Assembly: GCA_907163375.1 (NCBI GenBank)
Contig: CAJQUW010011515.1
Span: 1-64,000 of the forward strand
Length of the DNA: 64,000 bases
Reading direction: 5' to 3'
Source: Prostheceraeus crozeri
Lineage: Eukaryota; Platyhelminthes; Polycladida; Euryleptidae
Position 1 is the stretch's first letter; every line of letters starts with the position of its first letter. Below are positions 8,824 through 17,269 of the stretch, in pieces. The notes under the pieces are model-generated. The model searched no databases. It saw only the letters and a program-made list of their open reading frames with translations, and was not told the DNA's origin. The position numbers and the translations under genes are program-made.

Positions 8824-9414
8824 TCAATTGATTGAGTTTAAAATTTGATCAAGGGTTGGGCGGTGTCTCCCATGGCGAAGATACGAGTCAATAATAGCGA
8901 AGTTCCTTTTGAAAAATGATATAGATTCCGTCGAGTTCTTAATAAACGGAAATCGTAAATATAGTTTATAAAATTTTCTTAAAAAGATGTTATAGCCTCT
9001 GGAATAACCTAATTGTTTACAAACATGGCCACTTCCCCGGATTACAGTCAAAGCTCTTCCTTTTAACAACGATAACTTCACAGTATTGTTCACCGAAATG
9101 TCTTCTTCTCTTCTTAAATGTGCTAAATAATTAGTTAGCTCTGATGCCAAGATGTCTCTTTGAATTTCTTCTTCAAAATTATAGTTTGAACTGATATTGA
9201 TGGCGTTATCTTGCAATGTGTCTTCAAATCGATTTATCACTAAAAATTCTCTGAATGTTTTTGATGCGTGGATGTCTTCTTCCTCCCTTGGTTTAAGATA
9301 TTTCTCCTGAAATTCTGTTAGCATCTCAATACACTTCTTCCGTTGATCTTCGTTCACAATAGTGTCTGAAATTTTTCTTTTCAAATCGGCAAAGGCGATG
9401 CTTGAACGTGCCAT
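8824..9414 (-). CDS. Hypothetical protein, 196 aa
   Basis: An intact frame starting MARSSIAFADLKRKISD. The N-terminal half is helical and charged; the C-terminal half is basic and aromatic (LRKFYKLYLRFPFIKNS). I see no catalytic motif, signal peptide or membrane segment and do not recognise the family. It stands alone at the left end of the element, divergent from the protease gene across a 680-bp repeat-containing spacer. Confidence 0.55.
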   Translation of the reverse strand: MARSSIAFADLKRKISDTIVNEDQRKKCIEMLTEFQEKYLKPREEEDIHASKTFREFLVINRFEDTLQDNAINISSNYNFEEEIQRDILASELTNYLAHLRREEDISVNNTVKLSLLKGRALTVIRGSGHVCKQLGYSRGYNIFLRKFYKLYLRFPFIKNSTESISFFKRNFAIIDSYLRHGRHRPTLDQILNSIN

Positions 9415-9810
9415 TTTCGTTAAAACGTAGTGAATTAATTATGATAAAAATTAAAATTGTTGAAAGTCGCTGATGAAATTGACCAAAATAGATAAAGGTC
9501 ACAGATGATTCGTAAGCAGTCACAGTCTCGTAGAACGCTCGCAGAATGAATAATGCACGCAGTAATACGTGGAATAATGGCAGCAGCTGTTCAAGTGAAA
9601 AGTTGAGTTATGCGGGTCACAAAGAATTCTCTCATACTGAATAGCTTAAACTGGTAGCAGCTGTTCATGTTGAGAAATTTGGTAACAGATGTTGCTAATG
9701 TCTTAATACAGATAAAACAATCAATATTCTCTTAACAAGAGTTCATAAGAATAAAAAAAAACAATGTAACGTTTTAATTTAGATTAAATTAAATCATTTC
9801 AAAATCGAAT
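9415..9810. other. Intergenic spacer, no feature seen
   Basis: AT-rich sequence between the 196-aa gene and a short tandem array; no gene or RNA seen. Confidence 0.5.
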
Positions 9811-10056
9811 AAGTAGCAAGGAAAGTCATCATTGTGGAACAGTTTTAAATCAATACCCCCTCCCTTCTGTCTAAGTAGTAAAGAAAGACATCATTAGAGA
9901 ACAGTTTTAAATCAATACCCCCTCCCTTCTGACTAAGTAGCAAGGAAAGTCATCATTGTGGAACAGTTTTAAATCAATACCCCCTTCTGACTAAGTAGTA
10001 AGGAAAGACATCATTAGAGAACAGTTTTAAATCAATACCCCCCCCTCCTTCTGACT
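9811..10056 (+). repeat. Four-copy ~62-bp tandem repeat upstream of the protease
   Basis: Units start AAGTAG(C/T)AAGGAAAG and end in ACCCCC-rich sequence plus CTTCTG, at 9811, 9873, 9935 and 9993 (62, 62, 58 and 64 bp). Units 1 and 3 share TCATCATTGTGG and units 2 and 4 share ACATCATTAGAG, so a two-unit block was duplicated. The array ends 35 bp before the protease start and may hold its promoter. Confidence 0.8.
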
Positions 10057-10091
10057 TCTAGGGGTCCCTTAAGAAATTTTTTTATTATAAA

Positions 10092-10553
10092 ATGAGCAAC
10101 ATAAATGAGTTTTTTAAATTATATGGAACGCAAACTACGACAAATTTCGACCTAAAGAAAATCGCAAATGAATTAGGAATAAAGAATTTTCATGTTCTAA
10201 TGAGAAACGAATTACAATTCCTAAAAAATAGGCCAACAGGAACCTTCAGTTCCCGGAACAAAGTTCCATCAATAACTGTAAATTTCATAACGAATCTTCA
10301 CACTTCAGACCAAAACGGCGTACATTGGTCAGCAGGTATCTTTAGTAAAAACGGAGATAATTATTATTTTGACTCATACGGGCTTCCACCTACAAATGAA
10401 GTAAAAGAATTACTTGGAACGGGAACATACAATACGTTTCAAATTCAAACACCAGGCACTACTTATTGTGGACAATTATGTCTTTATGTTTTATTTAAAC
10501 TACAGGAAGGAGTACCATTTCTAGATATAATGTTAGAATTGAACGAACCGTAG
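10092..10553 (+). CDS. Adenain-like (Ulp1/C5-type) cysteine protease
   Basis: 153 aa. The catalytic residues are recognisable in order: His78-Trp in GVHWSAG, Asp94 in YYFDSYG, an oxyanion Gln (117 or 119) and nucleophile Cys126 in TTYCGQLCLYVLF. This is the layout of the adenovirus maturation protease and of Polinton PRO, which trim capsid precursors during virion maturation. It is intact and close to the family's minimal size. It is one of only two major plus-strand genes in the element and converges with the PLA2-integrase gene. A short GGAAC-AAA-GTTCC palindrome is embedded in its coding sequence near residues 50-58. Confidence 0.85.
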   Translation: MSNINEFFKLYGTQTTTNFDLKKIANELGIKNFHVLMRNELQFLKNRPTGTFSSRNKVPSITVNFITNLHTSDQNGVHWSAGIFSKNGDNYYFDSYGLPPTNEVKELLGTGTYNTFQIQTPGTTYCGQLCLYVLFKLQEGVPFLDIMLELNEP

Positions 10554-10624
10554 GTTCTATGGCTACGCCTAACAAGGGAATTTCATTCCCGAAACGTTAG
10601 TTCCAATAATAATAATAATGATAA
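10554..10624. terminator. Convergent-gene spacer with two hairpins
   Basis: Between the convergent protease and integrase genes lie GAACC..GGTTC and GGGAAT-TTC-ATTCCC palindromes followed by AATAATAATAATG. This could serve both 3' ends; it is inferred from position and structure only. Confidence 0.35.
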
Positions 10625-11929
10625 TTAAAAATCAGTTCGTTGTAATTCATTTTGATAAAAACGGCCTCTGATATCCTCATTATCTAAATCTTTAATTTCA
10701 TAAGTAATCGGATAAGTTTGATTTATTTTGCAAACTTCAAATATTTCTTTAGTCCAATAGCCAACAAAGCCTTTTTCAAATTTATTCTTATATTTAAATA
10801 TTCTAACTCTATCTCCAATTTTAAATTTCGGTTTAAGTTTCTGCAAATTCGGATTACTCTCATTCAAATTATTATTCTCGAATATTTTCTTTCGTATCAA
10901 ATCAGGGTCGTCAGAAGCATTCTTTGGGGTTTCTTCAATACCAGAATGAACTTTATTATTGTACTCTTCCACAATTCCTGGTAATATCTTCAACCATTTC
11001 TGATTTCTTTGCTCAGTAAATTTCTTGAATAATTTATTTTTTAACGTCCGATTGAATCTTTCTATCACTACGGCCTTCCCAGCGTTTTCAGTTGAATAAA
11101 CAGTTTCAAATAGTGGCTGAACGTTTCGGTTATAAAATTCCGACCCTTTATCAACAAACAATTTTTTTGGCTTTCTATTACTTTCTTTAAAGATTTCTTC
11201 AAACGCATATTTAACTGAAAGACCACTTTTATTTTTTAAAGGCTTTACCCAAGCATATCGTGTATATAAATCTATAACGGTCAATGCGTATTTGTAGTCC
11301 CTTTCATTCGGCATATGAATAAGATCAGCACTCCAAATATCATCTTTATTAAATACTTTTACTTTTAATAAATATTTAGGCTTTCTATATTCTTTATGAA
11401 TTTCAGATGCATAAACGTCTGAATTATGATTTTCATTTAAACCCTGGCCGAATAATATTTTAGCTTGTAAAGCTTTCTTAACAAACATTCTTTCAATTTT
11501 TTCTCTAAATGTAGGATTCTGAATACTATCTAATTCTTGAATCATCTTCTTGTCAGCTGCATGTCGAGAACTTAGATCATGATTTCGATAAGCTAAATCA
11601 TGCCTGTAAGCGGCGGCATCTACTCTATTTATTGGTTCTTCACCTGGTTTCGGATTATTATTCTCATCTAGTCTTATATCTAATCGAGTTCCTGGACCGG
11701 TATATGAATGACCAGGAAGATGTTTTTCTTTCGAATATTTACTCCAAATAAATCCAGGAAAGTTTTCTAATGTTTTTTGTATATCACCACCGAAGTGGTG
11801 TGGAACTTTGTTCTTGTCACCTCCAATATGCTGACAATTTGAGTTTTTATTTTTGTTTAATAGATAATTCAATAAATCTAAATTAGAAATTTTTAATTTA
11901 ATTAAATTTTCGGAATTTTTAGAATTCAT
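10625..11929 (-). CDS. Phospholipase A2-integrase fusion protein
   Basis: A single intact 434-codon frame. Residues 71-135 carry a parvovirus-VP1-type PLA2 domain: LPGHSYTGPG forms the Ca-binding loop (GPG 78-80) and DAAAYRHDLAY the catalytic helix (His110-Asp111), followed by ADKK. Residues about 195-300 form an rve/DDE integrase core with Asp202 (SADLIH), Asp260 (FVDKGSEF) and Glu290 (VIERFNRT). Residues 365-430 form the SH3-like C-terminal domain. No HHCC zinc domain is present; PLA2 occupies its place. D260-to-E290 spacing is four residues shorter than in Polinton C. Between the domains, LFGQG (159-163) fits the adenain consensus (M/I/L)xGx-G. PLA2 would help virion escape from endosomes; integrase inserts the genome. 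Proteolytic separation is inference. Confidence 0.85.
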   Translation of the reverse strand: MNSKNSENLIKLKISNLDLLNYLLNKNKNSNCQHIGGDKNKVPHHFGGDIQKTLENFPGFIWSKYSKEKHLPGHSYTGPGTRLDIRLDENNNPKPGEEPINRVDAAAYRHDLAYRNHDLSSRHAADKKMIQELDSIQNPTFREKIERMFVKKALQAKILFGQGLNENHNSDVYASEIHKEYRKPKYLLKVKVFNKDDIWSADLIHMPNERDYKYALTVIDLYTRYAWVKPLKNKSGLSVKYAFEEIFKESNRKPKKLFVDKGSEFYNRNVQPLFETVYSTENAGKAVVIERFNRTLKNKLFKKFTEQRNQKWLKILPGIVEEYNNKVHSGIEETPKNASDDPDLIRKKIFENNNLNESNPNLQKLKPKFKIGDRVRIFKYKNKFEKGFVGYWTKEIFEVCKINQTYPITYEIKDLDNEDIRGRFYQNELQRTDF

Positions 11930-12005
11930 TTTAAAAGATAAAAAAAATTTAAAAGATAAAATAAAATAAATGTTTTACCGAAAAGAACCAAAGGTCTTGA
12001 GGTTA

Positions 12006-12488
12006 TTACCTTATCATACTAGGACTTAGATATATTCCAGAACCATCTTTAGTTTCTTTAATTTCAATTAAATCATCAACATTGTGGAGAATATTTTTAA
12101 GAACTCGTTTTCCTTCATCAACTAATTTTAATTTACTAATAAAATTATCTACTATTCCTTCACCCCTAGCAACTTTCTCTAACTCTCTGTTATGACGTTT
12201 TTGTTCTTCTAATGCTGCCTTCTCTGATTTATTTTTATTTACTGCTTGGACAATACCAGCTGTCCCACCTGCAACACTTCCTGCTGCAGCTATGCCTCCT
12301 ATTATTAGTGGAATTAATGGGAGAATACCGCCATTCTTTTCTTCTTGTAATTGAATATTCTCTATCATTGGTTTACTTATGTAATACTTTTTTTTGTTAA
12401 TCGTAATAGTTTTAGGGGTATTTTTGTCAACAATATTACGTAATTTTAATTCAACAGTTTTATTATTATTACTTTTCGCTTGCGACAT
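12006..12488 (-). CDS. Virion core or membrane-active protein, 160 aa
   Basis: A basic N-terminus (about 50 residues) is followed by a hydrophobic glycine/alanine-rich segment (GGILPLIPLIIGGIAAAG, residues about 53-72) and an amphipathic charged C-terminus ending DGSGIYLSPSMIR. The IIGG-I step matches the adenain (M/I/L)xGG-x cleavage pattern. This layout resembles adenovirus pVI/pX-type precursors and the small 'GSG-YL' proteins of adintovirus-like elements. It sits between the integrase and capsid genes on the same strand. The role is inferred from composition and position. Confidence 0.5.
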   Translation of the reverse strand: MSQAKSNNNKTVELKLRNIVDKNTPKTITINKKKYYISKPMIENIQLQEEKNGGILPLIPLIIGGIAAAGSVAGGTAGIVQAVNKNKSEKAALEEQKRHNRELEKVARGEGIVDNFISKLKLVDEGKRVLKNILHNVDDLIEIKETKDGSGIYLSPSMIR

Positions 12489-12707
12489 TTTTAATAAAAA
12501 AATTTTAAGTTATCAAAAATTTTAATCTATTCTATTTATGAAAAAATTTTAAGTTAAGAATTTTTTTAATCTATTCTAGTTATGAAAAAATTTTTAAGTT
12601 AAGAATTTTTAAGTTAACAAAAATTTTAATCTATTCTTGTTATGAAAAAAATTAATTAATCGACTAAGTCTTGGGCTTTAACCTATCGGAGCGAAGCTCC
12701 TCTGGCT

Positions 12708-14042
12708 TTAGCCGATCCTAACCATCTTCCCATTAAGAACTTCAATAGAATATTTTACATCTTCTAGCAATAAACCATAAGCCATCAATGAAGTTGTGGA
12801 ATCTTTCTTTTCAATATTAATTGTTACATCACAACCATTTTTAATAATATCTTCAGATTGTGCACTTAAATCGAAACAGAAAATTGGATATAAATGTCTC
12901 CAATCTCCAGGAGTTAATTGTGGTTCAACTCCAAATTCTGTACAAAGATTTCGATAACAATCATATCCTTCCATAAATTGATTATTGGTATCATCGAATC
13001 TTAATGGATCAATTGGATATCGAGTTTGATTTAATGAAACTTGTAAACTTCGAATTGTATTAATATGAAAAATATTATTGTTCTTATCAAAACTTGGAGA
13101 ATTATTTCTTTGAAATGTTAGTAATAAATATCTTGGGGTATTCGCAGTTCTAGTAAAATGCCAGTTAAATCTTTGTTCGGAAAAAGTTACTGAACTAGCA
13201 GTACGCTTTAGAAAATTTACTGGAATTGGTTTGTTAGTATTTAATCTTTTTGCAATAGCTGTTTCAACCTCTAAACTAGGAGTAATATGCGTAATCCACC
13301 ATTCAAGTCTATCAATTTTTAAATATTCTTTTTTTCCAGTTTTGCCAAAAAAGATTAATTCATTATTTGCCGTACGATGAATTATTAATTTAAATTTAAA
13401 TTGATATGATATTTTGTCATAATCTAAATATCCGAATAATGGAGACAATGACCAATTTACTGTCTGTTTACTTTTCTTGTTAAATTCACGTCTTTCTTTA
13501 TATGCATCATTATTTGTTTTATTTAAATGTTTTGCAATATTTTCTACATCTTTCGCAATTCCTGCTGCATCTGTTCCAGCGTGAGTTAAATCATCAACAA
13601 TCATACCATCATTAGTATCAGGAAACCAACCTTCGATTTCAGACTTTTTATTATTTTCACCAATTGTTACAAATCTAAGCATTGTATCAATTACACCTGG
13701 GGAATCACTTATTGTTTCTATATTTTGAGTTGCAACATCTAAACGCATTTGTGTAAATAATCTTGGAAAAAAATTATTCTCTAGTGTAATATTATCGGTA
13801 TCTGGTAATGGTGTTGTAAAATTAGCATCACTATATAAAGAATATTCACAGTGTAAAAATGAATCAGGTAAATATAAATAACTCTGCTGATTATCAACTT
13901 CAAAAATTAAATCACCTCCAGTATTTACTCTACTGGAAGATCCGGGATTCATAGCAATTCTTATATAGTCATTCTTTTTTTGATTGTAACTGGTGAACGG
14001 AGGATCATCTAATCTAAATTTATTTTCGATAAGCGAAGGCAT
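12708..14042 (-). CDS. Major capsid protein (double jelly-roll)
   Basis: 444 aa, intact. The beta-rich sequence begins with the early 'DLIFEVDNQQSYLYLPDSFLHCEYSL' type strand pair (residues about 44-70), has a polar loop at 140-190, and ends with the 'YPIFCFDLSAQSE' strand and a hydrophobic terminal strand, as in Polinton hexon-like proteins and the MCP of Polinton C (44785-46062). Length is typical. It forms the trimeric capsomers of the icosahedral shell. Neighbours on the same strand are small virion-type genes, consistent with a structural module. Identity rests on family pattern and context rather than a catalytic motif. Confidence 0.8.
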   Translation of the reverse strand: MPSLIENKFRLDDPPFTSYNQKKNDYIRIAMNPGSSSRVNTGGDLIFEVDNQQSYLYLPDSFLHCEYSLYSDANFTTPLPDTDNITLENNFFPRLFTQMRLDVATQNIETISDSPGVIDTMLRFVTIGENNKKSEIEGWFPDTNDGMIVDDLTHAGTDAAGIAKDVENIAKHLNKTNNDAYKERREFNKKSKQTVNWSLSPLFGYLDYDKISYQFKFKLIIHRTANNELIFFGKTGKKEYLKIDRLEWWITHITPSLEVETAIAKRLNTNKPIPVNFLKRTASSVTFSEQRFNWHFTRTANTPRYLLLTFQRNNSPSFDKNNNIFHINTIRSLQVSLNQTRYPIDPLRFDDTNNQFMEGYDCYRNLCTEFGVEPQLTPGDWRHLYPIFCFDLSAQSEDIIKNGCDVTINIEKKDSTTSLMAYGLLLEDVKYSIEVLNGKMVRIG

Positions 14043-14158
14043 TTTTATAAGAAATAATTTGACTTTTTGTTTTTCTCACAGACAGAAAAAAAATTTTTAC
14101 TAAAATATAATTTTAGAATTTTACTAAATATAATTTTAGAATTTTACTAAATATAATT

Positions 14159-14680
14159 TTAGAATTTTGCTAGACCAGCTCCGCTACAGCTTTGCTGGTT
14201 AGACCGAAGGTTGCTGCTCACGCCATTACCTCTTATTTCTTCAATTGTTTTTTCATTATGTTTACTATCACCATCCACAGCTATGTTAGCAATTTTATTT
14301 TTTGTTTCATCTGAAAGTTTTTTTAATTTTTTTAGTTCTTCAGAATCATTCCTAAGTTTACGAATAGCTTCTAGTTGTTTTAATTCGTTTTGAGACTTAA
14401 CAGCATTTGATATTGCACTAGCTGTACTACCTATAGCAGCTGCTCCTTTTGCAGCAGATGTAATCAAATCTTTATTATTTTTAATTAAGTTAACGATACT
14501 ACCAATACCAGAAAAGATGCCATCTCCTTCTTTTTGGACGGCACCTGCGGTGCCTAGGAACTTTTGTGTTCCGACAGTTTCTACACTATCATAATGGTAC
14601 ACAGGTTTCATAGATGGTTCATGAGCAATTTTATTATTTGATGCAAAATGTTTAAGATTGTGTTTATAAATTATAGGCAT
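14159..14680 (-). CDS. Small virion protein with amphipathic segment, 173 aa
   Basis: After about 50 N-terminal residues comes GDGIFSGIGSIVNLIKNN and then an Ala/Gly-rich stretch (AAKGAAAIGSTASAIS), a likely amphipathic or membrane-active region, followed by a Lys/Glu-rich helix. The combination resembles membrane-lytic internal capsid proteins such as adenovirus pVI. It lies directly upstream of the MCP gene on the same strand. A compact hairpin (GCACC-TGC-GGTGC) lies inside the coding sequence. Function is inferred. Confidence 0.45.
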   Translation of the reverse strand: MPIIYKHNLKHFASNNKIAHEPSMKPVYHYDSVETVGTQKFLGTAGAVQKEGDGIFSGIGSIVNLIKNNKDLITSAAKGAAAIGSTASAISNAVKSQNELKQLEAIRKLRNDSEELKKLKKLSDETKNKIANIAVDGDSKHNEKTIEEIRGNGVSSNLRSNQQSCSGAGLAKF

Positions 14681-14722
14681 TTTTTAGGATTAAATTTGAC
14701 TTTTGGGAAAAATATCTACGTG

Positions 14723-15611
14723 TTAAGATTTACGTTTGTGAATGGACAACAACTTCGAGATAACTTTATTAATTGCCTGTTGCACTTTATCTATTGCGTC
14801 AAGCAGCGTGTGATGTACTTTAATTTCTCTTCTATTAACTTGCATTTTCTGCTGATTAATCTTCAACGCCGTTTTAAGAGCATTTAACTTAATTTTAAGA
14901 ACATCTAATTGTCTTTTAACAGCATCTAACTGTTCTTTATTTTCTTTAGAGTTTTCTTGTAAATTTTTCTTTAATTCATTTTCTAAATTGATTTTAAGAG
15001 TTTTCATTTTATCAACTTTTTCATTAAGTGAGTTTACTTCATTTATTATTCTATTCATCTTTTTCATTTGTTGAGTAATTTTAGAACTCAATTCATCAAC
15101 ACTTTTTTGGAATGTAGTTTGTAACTGCTTTAAATTTTTTTTAATTCTTTCAGGTAGTTTTTCTATTTCATCTTCTAATTGTTCTTTTAACATTTTTATC
15201 TGATGTTTATTTTTAATGACTGCAGATTTTAAATTTATAGAAAGTAATATTAAAATTTTTGATTGTTCAGAAATCTTTTTAAAAAGTTTTGCTATATCTG
15301 CTTCTAGCTCTCTATCCTTTTTATCAAGTTTTAATAATTTTTTCGTTTAATGATTTGTCATTAAGTTTAAGCAACTTCAATTCGTTCATCAGTGGAACCA
15401 AAACATCGTTTATATATTTTTCCTTTAAGTCATTGATTTGTGTATCAACATATTGTTTATTTGTTAACTCTGTATTTTGTTGTGGAAGAATAGAAAGATG
15501 CAATGGACCAGATAAAACGTCTCCAGTTTTCATAATATAATTTTCTATCTCTATTTCTAATTCACGATTATTCGGGATATATGCACCTCCACCAACATTT
15601 GGTAACATCAT
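14723..15611 (-). CDS. Fibre-like coiled-coil protein, frameshifted
   Basis: The N-terminal part (15611-15324) contains YIMKTGDVLSGPLHL...ELTNKQYVDTQI, the 'M-x-G-x-L...K-x-YVD' pattern common at the base of trimeric phage tail fibres. Downstream the frame stops at 15324, while the adjacent frame is open from about 15346 and continues as a long Lys/Glu/Leu-rich coiled coil (14723-15193 and upstream). The shift falls in a run of six A (minus strand) near 15339-15344, so a single indel or sequencing error is likely; programmed slippage is possible. The whole would be about 295 aa. Location next to capsid genes supports a spike or fibre role in host attachment. Confidence 0.55.
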
Positions 15612-15707
15612 TTTTTAACAATAAAAAAATAAAATTTTTTCTAATAAAAATAAAAAAATAAAACTTTTTCTAATAAAAATAAAATTTTTTCTAATAAAAA
15701 TAAAAAA

Positions 15708-17042
15708 ATGGAAACCCCAAATTTAAAAAAATTATATTCGTCCGCATCATCCTGTTCTTCTTATTCGACGAGATCAACGGGATTTGAAAATAAATGTTTT
15801 GATAATAATAATAATAATACTATTACAAATCCATGTATAGATGTTAATATTTTATTTCAATTACAAGCCGAAATATTTAGAGAACAGACTAAAGGTTTAC
15901 CTTCTATAGAAACCAATTATTGTATTTTTCCAGGTGATCCATTTATTAAATTTATGGAGACTGTTAGTAAATATAATGATGTAGCTTATGTGGAATTAAA
16001 TAAAGAAAATATGGTTATAATAGGTCATAATAATGTTTATGGATTTATTAGAGCAGTGTTACCAATTAGTAATACTGATTGGATAGAAACTAAAATTATT
16101 AATTATATCAATATTAAAGAATTAGTTAAAAAATTAAAATCTTTTTCGAAAGAAAAAATTAGATTATTTGTTGACGAACAAAATCAATATAACATTCACA
16201 TAGAGAGTAAAAAACATAATGAAGAATTATTATGTCAAGTTTATTATAGAGACACAATTTATAAACAAGAAACATTAGAAATGCCGCAAAGATATGATGA
16301 TGATACGTATATAGGATTATATTCAAACTTAAATATTAATCTGCTAAAATCTTACATAAATGGCTTAGCTCAACAAGAGAAAATTTATATGTGGACTACG
16401 CCTTATACTATTAACAATGACCATAATCATATTCATAATAAACGAACTGAAGGTTCTAGGGCTTTGCCCGATCTTAAAGAATCTTATGATAATAATGATA
16501 ATAATATAGATGATAATAATGATGATTCTGAAACATCTGAAAATGGTGTAAATGGTAAAAAAGATTATAAAAATATTAGTAATTATAAAAATTTATCTAA
16601 ATTTCATTTTCTTACAATTGAAAATAATAATGATGGTATAGTTGAAGATACTGTTAGACAACTATGTGTCGGGTCTACAAAATTTAAATTAGGATTTACA
16701 TCTAATCAATTTAAAATTTTATCATCTTTAACAAAAACTAAAAGTGATTCAGATTATGGTGGTGTTATTAAATTTTCCAAAAGAGATCAAAGACCAATAT
16801 TTTTCTCTATTATATTATTATCAGATAAAAGATGTAATTTAGAGTTAGATATTCCAATAAGAGAATGGTATCCTATCATGGAAGGGCATCCTATACCAAA
16901 AAGTGTAATTTATGATAATGAAGAAACAATTTATGATGATGATGAAGAAACAATTTATGATGATGATGATGATGATGAATCAATAGTTAGTGAAAAAAAA
17001 TTTAAATTATCTTTTGATAAAACATTATATGATGAAACTTAA
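15708..17042 (+). CDS. Possible PCNA-like sliding clamp with Asn/Asp-rich insertion
   Basis: 444 aa, plus strand. Residues about 70-110 ('FIKFMETVSKYNDVAYVEL...MVIIGHN') and about 350-390 ('FKILSSLTKTK...RPIFFSIILLSDK') resemble the beginning and end of sliding-clamp repeats (helix then paired strands, and a late 'PLxxxYxL' strand). Two such halves separated by a low-complexity Asn/Asp segment (about 255-285) would fit a two-domain processivity factor. The C-terminus is highly acidic. It is divergently arranged from the fibre gene and convergent with polB. No signature residue proves this; it could instead be another replication accessory or structural protein. Confidence 0.4.
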   Translation: METPNLKKLYSSASSCSSYSTRSTGFENKCFDNNNNNTITNPCIDVNILFQLQAEIFREQTKGLPSIETNYCIFPGDPFIKFMETVSKYNDVAYVELNKENMVIIGHNNVYGFIRAVLPISNTDWIETKIINYINIKELVKKLKSFSKEKIRLFVDEQNQYNIHIESKKHNEELLCQVYYRDTIYKQETLEMPQRYDDDTYIGLYSNLNINLLKSYINGLAQQEKIYMWTTPYTINNDHNHIHNKRTEGSRALPDLKESYDNNDNNIDDNNDDSETSENGVNGKKDYKNISNYKNLSKFHFLTIENNNDGIVEDTVRQLCVGSTKFKLGFTSNQFKILSSLTKTKSDSDYGGVIKFSKRDQRPIFFSIILLSDKRCNLELDIPIREWYPIMEGHPIPKSVIYDNEETIYDDDEETIYDDDDDDESIVSEKKFKLSFDKTLYDET

Positions 17043-17092
17043 TAAGATAAAACTTAATAGAAAATACCAAAATATTCGATAAATATATTTTC

Positions 17093-17262
17093 ATATGTAA
17101 TAAAATTTTTAGATGTAATAAGTTTTTAGATGTAATAAGTTTTTAGATGTCATAAGTTTATAGATGTAATAAATTTTTTAGATGGAATAAGTTTTTAGAT
17201 GTTATAAATTTTTTAGATGTTATAAATTTTTTAGATGTTATAAATTTTTTAGATGTTATAAA
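17093..17262. repeat. Short tandem repeats between clamp-like gene and polB
   Basis: A 16-19 bp unit resembling TTTTTAGATGT(A/T)ATAA is repeated roughly nine times between the convergent 3' ends. It probably arose by slippage. Confidence 0.7.
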
Positions 17263-17269
17263 AAAATTA

